Position numbers and translations under genes: made by a program. DNA of 30,800 nucleotides from Anaerolineales bacterium UBA7227 (GTDB taxonomy: Bacteria > Chloroflexota > Anaerolineae > Anaerolineales > Villigracilaceae). Where the stretch lies: positions 1-30,800 of the forward strand of contig DKTP01000057.1 of NCBI GenBank assembly GCA_002473085.1, given 5' to 3'. Shown piece after piece: positions 7,999-15,567 of the stretch (positions are counted from its first letter, which is position 1; the number at the start of each line of letters is the position of its first letter). The notes under the pieces are model-generated. The model was not told where the DNA came from and did not search any database. It was given only the letters and a program-made list of their open reading frames with translations.

Positions 7999-9642
7999 TT
8001 ATTTTTTCACCGCTTCGATCACCACCAGAGAACTGACATCGGTGAGTTCCAACTTCGGGAAACCGGTCAGCCAGCCGGTGAAGCGATCGGTGCGATAGGC
8101 CTGGATGGAGTCCGGATAGTACGGGATGACGTACACCGCGTCGTCGAAAGCGATCTGCTGCATCTTCCAGACCAGCTCGATGCGCTTTTGTAGATTCAAC
8201 TCGGTGGACTGTTGTTTGTAGAGCGCGTCGTATTCGGGATTCGAGTAACCCGTCTCGCTGGAGCCGGTGGGAATCTCGTCGGTGGTCATCACGCCCAGCA
8301 GCAGGTTCGGGTCGGGATCGGATCCCCAGCCCCAGATGATGATGTCGAAGTCGAAGGCGGGACAGCACTGCGCCGTCAACGCGTCGGGGTCCACCGCCTG
8401 CATCTCCACTTTGACGCCGACCTGCGTCCACATCTCGGAGAGCATCTTGGCGACGCGCGGGTCGTCCACGCTGTCCGACGGCCAGTTCAGGCGGAAGGTC
8501 AGCGGGCGCGAACCGTCGGGCATGTCGCGCACGCCGTCGCCGTTCGCGTCCTTGTAGCCGGCGTCGTCGAGGATCTGGTTTGCCCGGGCGACGTCGTACT
8601 GGTTGCCCTGGATGGAACTGTTGAACCACATGCCCAAACCGTCGGGGATGAGCGTGACGCCGGGCGTGCCGTACCCGAGCAGCACCACGTCGATCAATTT
8701 TTGCTTGTCGGTGGCGTGGTCCAGCGCCAGGCGCACATTGCGGTCGCGCAGGGCGGGATGCCCAGTGCAGATGCCGCCCGCGTCCGTCGGACAGTTTTCA
8801 GGCGAGACCTGGTTGAAGATGACGTCCGTCACGGTCGGCGCGAACGGCGCGCCGGACACCACCTGCACGTTGGGATCGCCTTTCAGCGTTTCCACGGCGG
8901 TGGCGGGCATTTCCGCGATCATGTCCACCTGCCCGCTTTTGATGGCCTGCACCAGCACGTCCTGGCTTTCGAAGGTCTGGAAGATGACTTCGTCCACTTT
9001 GGGCGGCGCCAGGAAATGCTTATTGTTGGCCTTCAAATGAACAAACTCATTCTGTTTATATTCCACCATCTCGAACGGCCCGGAGCCGATCATTTCCAGA
9101 TTGTCGAACTCGGTCGCAGCGGAGCCTTCGGCGTAATCTTTCCAGATGTGTTCCGGGAGGATATAGAGATACACCAGCTGGCTTTCAATATTCGGGATGG
9201 CCTCGGTAAGCGTCACCACCACCGTGGAATCATCCGGCGCTTCGACCGTCTCAAAGTACTGGGTATAGGGATTCATGTACGGAAAGTCTTCGTGCGCCCC
9301 GTAGAAATCGTAACTGAACTTGATGTCTTTGGCGGTCAACGGCTGCCCGTCGTGGAATTTGATGTCCTTGTGGATCTTGTAGGTATAGACCAGACCGTCC
9401 GCAGACCGTTCCACGCTTTCAGCCGCCGCGAGAGAAAATGAACCGTCGAGGTTCAGTTCATACATCGAGTCGTAAACCAGTTCGAAGATCGTATACGACT
9501 CGGTCAAGATCGCCACCCCGGGGTTGAGCGAATCGGGGCTTCCCGCCCAGCCGATCCGCACCGTGCCTCCCCCGTCCGCCTTTGATCCGCAGGCGGCCAA
9601 CACAAAAGCCAGGGCCATGACCAACGCAAGAATCTTTCTCAT
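7999..9642 (-). CDS. Peptide/nickel ABC transporter substrate-binding lipoprotein (SBP family 5)
   Basis: A 547-residue extracytoplasmic binding protein of solute-binding family 5. The N-terminus is a lipoprotein signal peptide with lipobox LAAC near residue 18, so the mature protein is anchored to the membrane outer face. The body carries family hallmarks: TVRIGWAGSPDSLNP at the mature N-terminus, then the DGLVYTYKIHKDIKFHDG block and a KANNKHF segment. ATG at 9642 is chosen because AAAGGAG sits 8 nt upstream and the signal peptide starts there; an in-frame ATG 18 codons earlier has neither. It is the first gene of the importer operon and is separated from the permease by a strong hairpin. 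Peptides are the likely cargo, but nickel, sugars or other solutes are possible in this family. Confidence 0.95.
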   Translation of the reverse strand: MRKILALVMALAFVLAACGSKADGGGTVRIGWAGSPDSLNPGVAILTESYTIFELVYDSMYELNLDGSFSLAAAESVERSADGLVYTYKIHKDIKFHDGQPLTAKDIKFSYDFYGAHEDFPYMNPYTQYFETVEAPDDSTVVVTLTEAIPNIESQLVYLYILPEHIWKDYAEGSAATEFDNLEMIGSGPFEMVEYKQNEFVHLKANNKHFLAPPKVDEVIFQTFESQDVLVQAIKSGQVDMIAEMPATAVETLKGDPNVQVVSGAPFAPTVTDVIFNQVSPENCPTDAGGICTGHPALRDRNVRLALDHATDKQKLIDVVLLGYGTPGVTLIPDGLGMWFNSSIQGNQYDVARANQILDDAGYKDANGDGVRDMPDGSRPLTFRLNWPSDSVDDPRVAKMLSEMWTQVGVKVEMQAVDPDALTAQCCPAFDFDIIIWGWGSDPDPNLLLGVMTTDEIPTGSSETGYSNPEYDALYKQQSTELNLQKRIELVWKMQQIAFDDAVYVIPYYPDSIQAYRTDRFTGWLTGFPKLELTDVSSLVVIEAVKK

Positions 9643-9684
9643 ACTGCACTCTCCTTTGGGATATGAGGGTTGGTATACGCGCTC

Positions 9685-9690
9685 ATTATA
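9685..9690 (-). promoter_or_regulatory. -10 box of the ABC importer operon
   Basis: TATAAT on the minus strand, about 43 nt upstream of the binding-protein ATG, leaves a leader carrying the AAAGGAG ribosome site. No convincing -35 is seen. It is divergent from the promoter of the Cas4-like gene, 23 bp away. Confidence 0.5.
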
Positions 9691-9712
9691 AAACATATAC
9701 CTTCAAATGCGA

Positions 9713-9718
9713 TAAAAT
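9713..9718 (+). promoter_or_regulatory. -10 box of the Cas4-like N-terminal half, leaderless geometry
   Basis: TAAAAT ends 6 nt before the ATG at 9725 and no Shine-Dalgarno sequence is present, matching the HAD gene arrangement at 2606-2618. Confidence 0.5.
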
Positions 9719-9724
9719 CCCGCC

Positions 9725-9964
9725 ATGCAAATTATCCGCGCCTCCGAGATCGGAACCTACCTCTACTGCCGCCGCGCCTGGTTCTACCGCAAGCAGGGCG
9801 TGGAATCCGCCAACCAGTCCGAACTGACCGCCGGGACGACTCTCCACCGACAGCACGGACGCGCCGTCCTCGCGGCGGGTCTCTTGCGGACCTTCGGCCT
9901 GCTCCTGCTGCTCCTGGCGTTCACCCTGCTGACGGTTTACCTCGTCGGCATTTTCCTCCGCTAA
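9725..9964 (+). CDS. N-terminal half of a Cas4-like (PD-(D/E)XK) nuclease, membrane-anchored
   Basis: A 79-residue protein that resembles only the start of Cas4/RecB-type nucleases. SEIGTYLYC15RRAW supplies the first Fe-S-type cysteine, and a helix with H41 and H44 (LHRQHGR) matches the family's first conserved His motif. The remainder (about 53-77) is one strongly hydrophobic helix ending in Arg, then a TAA. The catalytic Asp, Glu and Lys are missing and are found in the gene at 10164, in a different frame. The repeat array starts five bases after this stop. I infer either a gene broken by repeat insertion or a natural two-chain nuclease whose halves associate through their membrane helices. 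No cas1, cas2 or CRISPR array is nearby, so a CRISPR role is not supported. Confidence 0.7.
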   Translation: MQIIRASEIGTYLYCRRAWFYRKQGVESANQSELTAGTTLHRQHGRAVLAAGLLRTFGLLLLLLAFTLLTVYLVGIFLR

Positions 9965-9968
9965 CTGG

Positions 9969-10159
9969 GGGCAGTCACGCAGGACTGCCCCTACTCCTGG
10001 CAATCACGCTGGGCTGCTCCTACGCGTCCGACCTCTGGGCAGTCACGCAGGACTGCCCCTACTCCTGGCAATCACGCAGGACTGCTCCTACGCGTCCGAT
10101 ATCTGGGCAGTCACGCAGGACTGCCCCTACTCCTGGCAATCACGCAGGACTGCCCCTAC
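9969..10159 (+). repeat. 68-bp tandem repeat of palindromic (REP-like) units
   Basis: Units begin at 9969, 10037 and 10105 (period 68 bp, the last truncated). Each starts with a perfect palindrome, GGGCAGTC and GACTGCCC around a 6-nt loop, followed by CCTACTCCT. A second, diverged copy of the same core (GGCAATCACGC...CTGC) begins at 9999, 10067 and 10135. There are thus six hairpin-forming cores in about 190 bp. The array exactly fills the gap between the two Cas4-like halves. Confidence 0.9.
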
Positions 10160-10163
10160 GAAT

Positions 10164-10679
10164 ATGCTCTATCTTTCTTTCTTCCTCATCCTCCTCGCCA
10201 TCATCTTTCTCTGGCAATCCAGCCGCCAGCAGAGACAAGCCGGCCTGCCCGGCGGACGCGTCATCTATACCGACACGCGCGCCTGGGGAAGTCCGCTCGA
10301 GGAGCCGCTCTTCGACGCCAGACTCGGGTTGACCGGCAAACCCGATTACCTCGTCGAGCAAAAGGGACAGATCATCCCCATCGAGGTCAAGAGCGGACGC
10401 GCCCCCGACTCTCCGTACGATTCGCACATCTATCAACTCGCGGCGTATTGCCTGCTCGTGGAAAAAGTCTACGGCAAACGCCCGCCCTATGGCATCATCC
10501 ATTATCCGTCCCGCACTTTCGCAGTGGAGTACACCCCCGCGCTCGAATCCTCCCTGCTCGACCTGCTCGCCGACATGCGCCGCGACGAGGCGCGCTCCAG
10601 CGTGGAGCGTTCGCACGACGAGCCGCCGCGCTGCGTCCGCTGCGGCTTTCGGAACGTCTGCGACCAGAAACTGGCGTAA
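10164..10679 (+). CDS. C-terminal catalytic half of a Cas4-like (PD-(D/E)XK) nuclease, membrane-anchored
   Basis: A 171-residue protein that begins with a membrane helix (about 2-18) and then carries the Cas4 catalytic core. GKPD61YL supplies the metal-binding Asp, IPIE74VK76SG the ExK motif, and Q91LAAY95 the QxxxY motif. The C-terminus holds three cysteines, C157-x2-C160-x5-C166, the spacing of the Cas4/AddB iron-sulfur cluster. The fourth cysteine and the conserved His are on the separate protein at 9725. If both are made, cluster and active site would need two chains. Its ATG follows the palindromic array by four bases with no clear ribosome site, so expression may depend on the array. 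nadK follows 69 bp downstream with its own promoter. Confidence 0.8.
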   Translation: MLYLSFFLILLAIIFLWQSSRQQRQAGLPGGRVIYTDTRAWGSPLEEPLFDARLGLTGKPDYLVEQKGQIIPIEVKSGRAPDSPYDSHIYQLAAYCLLVEKVYGKRPPYGIIHYPSRTFAVEYTPALESSLLDLLADMRRDEARSSVERSHDEPPRCVRCGFRNVCDQKLA

Positions 10680-10734
10680 AAAATTGCCGTGAATTATCCC
10701 CTTGCAAAACCGCCTCGCCGCTTGACGAAACTAG

Positions 10735-10740
10735 TATAAT
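10735..10740 (+). promoter_or_regulatory. -10 box of nadK, leaderless geometry
   Basis: TATAAT ends 8 nt before the ATG at 10749. The upstream TTGACG is only 7 bp away, too close to be its -35. The position argues that the ATG at 10749, not a TTG at 10740, is the start. Confidence 0.55.
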
Positions 10741-10748
10741 TGTTCTAT

Positions 10749-11600
10749 ATGCCCGACCCATTCCTGCCGCAGCGCCCGGTTGTGGCTGTCCATCCTAAAA
10801 TGCCCGAAGCGCTCGTGGAAGCCCGCGCCGTCGCCGCCTACTTGAAAGAAAAAGGCCTGGACGCGCCGACCGGCTCCCTGTACGACGAGAGCCTGCGCCG
10901 CCGCGTCAAAAAGAACGAGTTCGACCTGCTCATCGCCCTGGGCGGCGACGGGACCATGCTGCGGGCCGCGCATCTCTGCGCCCCGTCCAACGTGCCGATC
11001 CTGGGCATCAACCTCGGACGTTTGGGGTTTCTAATTCAGGTCGAACACAAGGAAAGCCGCAAACATCTCAACCTGCTGCTGAAAGGCAAAGCCTGGATCG
11101 AAAAACGCATGATGCTGCGGGTCGAATATTTCCGCGCCGGAGAGAGCGGCAGCGTCTCGCACGCGCTCAACGAAGCCGCCGTCAGCCGCGGACAGACGCT
11201 CCGTCCCGTGCGTCTCTCAGTGGACGTGGACGGCCGCCTGCTCACCACCTACGTGGCAGACGGCGTCATCGCCGCCACGCCGACCGGCTCCACCGCCTAC
11301 GCGCTCGCGGCCGGGGGGCCGATCCTGCCTCCCGAATTGCGGAACATCCTCATCGTCCCGATCGCGCCGCATCTCTCCGTGGACCGCGCCGTGGTGCTGT
11401 CGGAAGGCTCGACCGTCAACATCCTCGTCAAAGGCGACAACACCGTCCTGAGCGTGGACGGACAGGAACCGATCATGCTGGCCGAGGACGACCGCGTCAA
11501 CGTGCGCGCCAGCGAGGCCGCCGCCCTGTTCGTCCGCTTCGGCAACCCCGGTTACTTCTATCGCAACCTCACCGAACACATGAACCAGAATTCTCTCTGA
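10749..11600 (+). CDS. nadK: NAD kinase
   Basis: A 283-residue cytosolic enzyme that phosphorylates NAD to NADP, the cell's source of NADP(H). The GGDGT nucleotide motif is at 65-69, followed by NLGRLGF. ALNEAAVSRG carries the conserved Asn-Glu pair. TPTGSTAYALAAGGPI is the family's second signature, and the IAPHLS segment follows. Length is typical. ATG at 10749 is preferred because a TATAAT box ends 8 nt before it. It is followed at a 24-bp gap by the zinc-ribbon membrane protein and then recN; nadK next to recN is a frequent bacterial arrangement, which supports co-transcription. Confidence 0.97.
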   Translation: MPDPFLPQRPVVAVHPKMPEALVEARAVAAYLKEKGLDAPTGSLYDESLRRRVKKNEFDLLIALGGDGTMLRAAHLCAPSNVPILGINLGRLGFLIQVEHKESRKHLNLLLKGKAWIEKRMMLRVEYFRAGESGSVSHALNEAAVSRGQTLRPVRLSVDVDGRLLTTYVADGVIAATPTGSTAYALAAGGPILPPELRNILIVPIAPHLSVDRAVVLSEGSTVNILVKGDNTVLSVDGQEPIMLAEDDRVNVRASEAAALFVRFGNPGYFYRNLTEHMNQNSL

Positions 11601-11624
11601 CCCGCCGACTTTCAACCTCAACCC

Positions 11625-12185
11625 ATGACCGAACTCGCCTGCTACAAACACCCCGACCGCCCCACGCTTCTGCGCTGCAACCAATGCGAGCGTCCCATCT
11701 GCATCTCCTGCGCGGTGCGGACGCCCACCGGCTACCGCTGCAAAGAATGCGTCTCGGGGCAGCAAAAAAAATTCGACACCGCGCTCTGGTCCGATTACGT
11801 GATCGTCTTCTTCACGGGCGCCGTCCTTTCGGGACTGGCCTCGCTGCTCGTGTTGGCGATTTCCTCCTTCATCTGGTTCATCGTCATCATCCTCGCGCCG
11901 ATCACGGGCGCGACCATCGGCAACCTCGCGCGGCGCTTCGTCAAAGGACGACATTCGCGCTGGCTCAACCTGATCTTCGGCGCGAGTATGATCGTCGGCG
12001 CGCTGCCCATGCTGCTGGCGCTTGGTCTCGGCGGGGCGCTCAGCATGATCGCGCTCGGGCAGGGAGGCGGCGCGTCCCCGGCCAGCCTGCTCGCCTTCAC
12101 TCCCCTGCTCTGGCAGGTCGTCTACCTCGTCATTGCCACGCCCGCCGCGTATTCGCAATTCTCCGGCGTGTTCCTGAGAAAATAA
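11625..12185 (+). CDS. B-box-type zinc-finger membrane protein, function unknown
   Basis: A 186-residue protein with an N-terminal zinc-binding module (residues 1-50) and a membrane domain. The module has a B-box-like ligand series: C6 and H9, then CNQC, CISC and CKEC pairs. The rest holds about three to four hydrophobic helices (roughly 58-80, 80-100, 118-145, 155-175). This architecture occurs widely in Chloroflexota and Actinobacteria, but no function is established to my knowledge. It lies between nadK and recN and its stop is 1 nt before the recN ATG, so the two are translationally coupled. Zinc sensing, protein-protein contact or a membrane tether are all possible. Confidence 0.8.
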   Translation: MTELACYKHPDRPTLLRCNQCERPICISCAVRTPTGYRCKECVSGQQKKFDTALWSDYVIVFFTGAVLSGLASLLVLAISSFIWFIVIILAPITGATIGNLARRFVKGRHSRWLNLIFGASMIVGALPMLLALGLGGALSMIALGQGGGASPASLLAFTPLLWQVVYLVIATPAAYSQFSGVFLRK

Positions 12186-12186
12186 C

Positions 12187-13923
12187 ATGCTCGCCGAACT
12201 CCGCATCCAGAACTTCGCCATCATTGACCGCCTCGATCTCAAACTCGGCGCCGGACTCACCATCCTGACCGGCGAGACGGGCGCGGGCAAATCCATCATC
12301 CTCGACGCCGTCACCATGCTCATCGGCGGACGCGCCGACGCGTCCGTCATCCGCGCCGAGGCGGACGCGGCCTTCGTCGAGGGAACCTACGCCCTCGCCG
12401 GGTCCGCGAAAGAAGCGGTGAACGAAATCCTGAAACGCGAGGAACTGGACGACGATCCCAACCACGTGACGTTGACGCGCGAAGTCCGCCGCGAGGGACG
12501 CTCCATCGCCCGCCTCAACGGCCGGACCGTCAGCCTGTCCCTGCTTCGGGAAGTGGGCGCGCATCTCGTGGACATCCACGGGCAGAGCGAGCATCTCTCC
12601 CTGCTCGACCCGCGCGCCCATCTCGGCCTGCTCGACCGTTTCGCGGACGTGACGCCGCTCCTCACGGAGTATCGCAAGACCTACCGCGCGCTGCTCGACC
12701 TGCGCCGCGAACTGACCGACCTGCGCGCCGCCCAGGCCGACGCGGCGCGCCGCGTCGAAATGCTCACCTTCCAGGCCGAAGAGATCGAAGCCGCAAAATT
12801 GAAAAAGGGCGAAGACGAGGAACTGCGCCGCGAGCGCGACCGCCTCGCCAACGCCGAATCCCTCGCGCAGCACGCGCAGGAAGCGCTCGCCGTCCTCGAC
12901 GAATCCACGCCCGAGGCCTCCGCCGCGTCCGACCTGATGGGGCAGGCCGTGCAGGCGTTGTCCGCGCTCGCGAAGACCGACCCGTCGAAAAAAGAACTCG
13001 CCGAGCGGATGGACATCCTGTCCGAAAATCTCGCAGACCTGTCGCGCGAACTGCGCGACTATCTCGAAGAAATCGAGTTCAATCCCAAGCGGTTGGACGA
13101 AGTCGAAGAACGCCTCAACCTCGTCTTCCAGTTGACGCGCAAATACGGCGGGAGCATCGAGGCTGTCAATAAATTCGGCGCGGAGGCGCGGGCGCAGCTC
13201 GAAACCATCTCCACCGCCGGAGAGCGCGTCGAAGAATTATCCGCCGCCGAAGCGAAACTGCTCGAAAAACTTTCCGCGCAGGCGCTGAAACTGTCCGAAA
13301 AACGCAGGCAGGCCGCGGAGACGATGAGCCGCGGCATCGAGACGGAACTCGACGACCTGAAGATGGCCGCCGCCCGCTTCGGCGTGGACTTCCAGACGCG
13401 TCCCGACCCGAACGGGATTCCCCTCGCGGACGGGACGCGCGCCGCCTTCGATCAAAACGGGTTCGACCGCGTCGAGTTCCTCGTCGCGCCGAATCCTGGC
13501 GAGGGACTCAAACCGCTGGCGAAGATCGCCTCGGGCGGCGAGACCTCGCGCCTCATGCTGGGACTCAAAAACGTCCTCGCCCGCGCCGACGAGATTCCGA
13601 GTCTCATTTTCGATGAAATTGATCAGGGCATCGGCGGACGCGTCGGCCTGGTGGTGGGATACAAACTCTGGCGGCTGGCGCGCAACCATCAGGTCTTCTG
13701 CGTGACGCACCTGCCGCAACTGGCCGCCTTTGGAGACCAGCATTATCAGGTGCAGAAACTCGTCGAAAAGAACCGCACGCTCACCCGCGTGGAAAAAGTG
13801 GACGGCGACGCGCGCCTGCTCGAACTCTCGCAGATGCTCGGCGAGGTCGGCGAGGGGACGCTCCGTTCCGCGCACGAAATTTTGCAGACGGCGAGGCAGA
13901 TGACCAAAGAAAGCAAGAAGTGA
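12187..13923 (+). CDS. recN: DNA repair protein RecN
   Basis: A 578-residue SMC-like ATPase that acts early in double-strand break repair by holding DNA ends or sisters together. Walker A (GETGAGKS, 29-36) follows the LRIQNFAIID opening typical of RecN. Long coiled-coil arms rich in Glu, Arg and Ala span about 150-380. The C-terminal lobe has the ABC signature ASGGETSRLML, Walker B (SLIFDEIDQGIGG) and the H-loop region VFCVTHLPQLAA. Length is close to the usual 550-580. It starts 1 nt after the upstream stop. No SOS box was identified in the window upstream of nadK or recN. Confidence 0.97.
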   Translation: MLAELRIQNFAIIDRLDLKLGAGLTILTGETGAGKSIILDAVTMLIGGRADASVIRAEADAAFVEGTYALAGSAKEAVNEILKREELDDDPNHVTLTREVRREGRSIARLNGRTVSLSLLREVGAHLVDIHGQSEHLSLLDPRAHLGLLDRFADVTPLLTEYRKTYRALLDLRRELTDLRAAQADAARRVEMLTFQAEEIEAAKLKKGEDEELRRERDRLANAESLAQHAQEALAVLDESTPEASAASDLMGQAVQALSALAKTDPSKKELAERMDILSENLADLSRELRDYLEEIEFNPKRLDEVEERLNLVFQLTRKYGGSIEAVNKFGAEARAQLETISTAGERVEELSAAEAKLLEKLSAQALKLSEKRRQAAETMSRGIETELDDLKMAAARFGVDFQTRPDPNGIPLADGTRAAFDQNGFDRVEFLVAPNPGEGLKPLAKIASGGETSRLMLGLKNVLARADEIPSLIFDEIDQGIGGRVGLVVGYKLWRLARNHQVFCVTHLPQLAAFGDQHYQVQKLVEKNRTLTRVEKVDGDARLLELSQMLGEVGEGTLRSAHEILQTARQMTKESKK

Positions 13924-13962
13924 ACTAAACGCCCGGGTATTTCCCATGCAGCGCGCCAGGGA

Positions 13963-13982
13963 TGATATACTCTGAACAGAGT
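13963..13982 (+). promoter_or_regulatory. Toxin-antitoxin promoter overlapping a palindromic operator
   Basis: An extended -10 (TGATATACT, 13963-13971) overlaps a perfect 6-bp inverted repeat ACTCTG-AA-CAGAGT (13969-13982). The geometry suits autorepression by the Phd-type antitoxin or the complex. AAAGG lies 8 nt before the antitoxin ATG. Confidence 0.6.
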
Positions 13983-13996
13983 GAAAGGTTAAAGCC

Positions 13997-14224
13997 ATGA
14001 TGCGCCAGGTCAATTTCGACGATGCGAAGGTCCGCTTGATGGATTGGATCGAAGCCGCTTTACGAGGGGACAAGATTATTATCGTAAAGGACGGCAAACA
14101 GATGGCGGAACTTATCCCGATTAAACGCGCCGGGAAACGCAAATTCGGAGGCGCGAAGGGAAAGATCAAGATCAAGGAAGATTTCGACGCCCCGCTGGAC
14201 GATTTCCGCGAGTACATGCAATGA
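13997..14224 (+). CDS. Type II antitoxin, Phd/YefM family
   Basis: A 75-residue protein with the Phd/YefM fold at its N-terminus: VNFDDAKVRLMDWIEAALRG, then the beta-hairpin IIIVKDGKQMAELIPI, which is the conserved core that dimerises and binds operator DNA. The C-terminal tail is basic (GKRKFGGAKGKIKIKED), then acidic, and should wrap and inhibit the toxin. Its last four bases (ATGA) overlap the toxin start, as is usual in these pairs. A palindrome overlapping its -10 box is the likely self-regulated operator. The pair sits between recN and a convergent gene and looks like a self-contained cassette. Confidence 0.85.
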   Translation: MMRQVNFDDAKVRLMDWIEAALRGDKIIIVKDGKQMAELIPIKRAGKRKFGGAKGKIKIKEDFDAPLDDFREYMQ

Positions 14225-14607
14225 ATATTTTGCTGGATACCCACGCCTTTCTATGGTTTGCCGCGGGGAGCGCCAGCACGAGCAAGAAGGCCAGAGCCCT
14301 GATCGAAAACGCTGAAAACGCCGCCTTCCTTAGCGTTGCCAGCCTGTGGGAAATTGCCATCAAAGTCAGTTTGGGAAAACTCGAACTGATGGAGCCTTTC
14401 GAGAAATTAATCCCCGAACAACTGGAAGATAACAATATCGGCCTGCTGCATATCAACGTAAGTCACGCGGCGCTGGTGGCAAACCTTCCTTTTCATCACC
14501 GCGATCCCTTTGACCGCTTGTTGATCGCGCAGGCGAAGGTCGAACAAATCCCCATTATCAGCACGGATAAGATCTTTGATGAGTATGACGTGGAACGAAT
14601 CTGGTAA
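14221..14607 (+). CDS. Type II toxin, PIN-domain ribonuclease (VapC-like)
   Basis: A 128-residue PIN-domain protein. The acidic metal-binding residues are all visible: D6 in LLDTH, E44 in SLWEIAIK, D95/D98 in HRDPFDRLLIAQA, and D116 in ISTDKIFDEY. This LLDTHAFLW...HRDPFDR form is the subgroup usually paired with Phd-type antitoxins. Such toxins cleave RNA, often tRNA or rRNA, to arrest growth; the target here is unknown. It overlaps the antitoxin by 4 nt and is followed by a strong terminator hairpin. The active site appears complete, so the toxin is probably functional. Confidence 0.92.
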   Translation: MNILLDTHAFLWFAAGSASTSKKARALIENAENAAFLSVASLWEIAIKVSLGKLELMEPFEKLIPEQLEDNNIGLLHINVSHAALVANLPFHHRDPFDRLLIAQAKVEQIPIISTDKIFDEYDVERIW

Positions 14608-14650
14608 AAAAGAATTCCAGCGCGCGGCCGCGTAGAGGAGACCCGCGCGG

Positions 14651-14696
14651 ATCAGCCGTCGGATGCCATGTCCCGCATCCGACGGCTGATGTTTTC
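14651..14696 (+). terminator. Terminator after the toxin gene
   Basis: A perfect 15-bp inverted repeat (ATCAGCCGTCGGATG, 14651-14665, with its complement at 14676-14690) has a 10-nt loop and is followed by GTTTTCT. It lies between convergent genes and could also stop transcripts from the minus-strand gene at 14718, although no T-run is seen on that side. Confidence 0.8.
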
Positions 14697-14717
14697 TCCA
14701 AACCGAGCGCCGCGAAA

Positions 14718-15560
14718 CTATCGCATCTTCCCCCACGCCTTCTTCATCCGCAGCGCGTCCTCCTCCATGATGGGGCTTTCGCACAGGATGCGCCCGCCGC
14801 AGCCAAACTTCTTCAACGTCTTCAGCAGGTCTTTCCATTTCAAGTCCGCCTCGTCGAGCGGCAGGTGATTCTTCTCGCCCTTCGGCCCATACTCGATGCC
14901 CGAAAGGTGGATGTGCAGATTCGTCAACGTCTGCGCGCCCAGAACCTGGGCGTACCTCTCCAGCAGGCGCGACCACTCGTCGGCGCTGTTCACCGTCCCG
15001 TCACCGGGACGCGCGTGCAGGTGCGCGAAGTCGAGGCAGGGCTGGACTCCCGCGATCTGCCGCGACATCTCCAGCGCGTCCTCGAACGACCCCAGCATGG
15101 CGGACTTCCCCATCGTTTCGGGACGCAGCGTGACCGGGTTCCCGGCCTTCCGCAGCTCGACGACGCATTTCTCCAACCGCGGCAGCGCGGCTTTCATGAC
15201 CTCGCGCGGGTCGCGGCCAAAGTACGACCCCGGGTGGAAGACGATCTCCGTCGCCCCCGCGAGATGACCGTAGTGGGCCGCGTCCATGAGACGTTTGCGC
15301 GACTTCGGCCATTCGTCCTTGTCCGCGTTCAAATTGATGAAGTACGGCGCGTGGACGCTGAGCGCGACTCCATGAGCCGCGCCCGCGGCTTTGATCGCCG
15401 CGCAGGTCTCCTCGCTGACGCGCACGGCCTGCACCCAGCCCAACTCCAGCGCGTCCAATCCGATGGACTTTGAAAATTCGATCGCGCCGACGCTTCCGCC
15501 CGGCTTCTTGGGCGTGCCGATGGGCGAACCGACTGTGCCAAATTTGAACGAGGGGGTCAT
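14718..15560 (-). CDS. Endonuclease IV-like TIM-barrel protein (AP endonuclease family 2)
   Basis: A 280-residue barrel matching endonuclease IV (Nfo), which cuts the backbone 5' of abasic sites. Zinc-ligand positions fit the Nfo series: H70 (SVHAPYF), H109 (FHPGSY), E148 (RPETMGK), D177 and H180 (CLDFAHLHAR), H218 (HIHLSG), H232 (KNHLPL) and E261 (CESP). The ligand that is Asp two residues before H231 in E. coli Nfo is not obvious; E229 or K230 sits there instead. I therefore call it Nfo-like, since a sugar-phosphate isomerase-type barrel remains possible. ATG at 15560 has GGAG 5 nt upstream, placed directly after a heptamer repeat array. It follows the lipid kinase gene on the same strand. 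Confidence 0.8.
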   Translation of the reverse strand: MTPSFKFGTVGSPIGTPKKPGGSVGAIEFSKSIGLDALELGWVQAVRVSEETCAAIKAAGAAHGVALSVHAPYFINLNADKDEWPKSRKRLMDAAHYGHLAGATEIVFHPGSYFGRDPREVMKAALPRLEKCVVELRKAGNPVTLRPETMGKSAMLGSFEDALEMSRQIAGVQPCLDFAHLHARPGDGTVNSADEWSRLLERYAQVLGAQTLTNLHIHLSGIEYGPKGEKNHLPLDEADLKWKDLLKTLKKFGCGGRILCESPIMEEDALRMKKAWGKMR

Positions 15561-15567
15561 GGTATCT

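Noticed and set aside
9969..10159. Possible CRISPR array next to a Cas4-like gene
   Set aside because: The units are long and nearly identical end to end, with no unique spacers and no cas1 or cas2; it is a tandem palindromic repeat.
13237..14244. Long minus-strand ORF opposite recN and the antitoxin
   Set aside because: It lies opposite well-supported genes, and its composition is that of a shadow frame.
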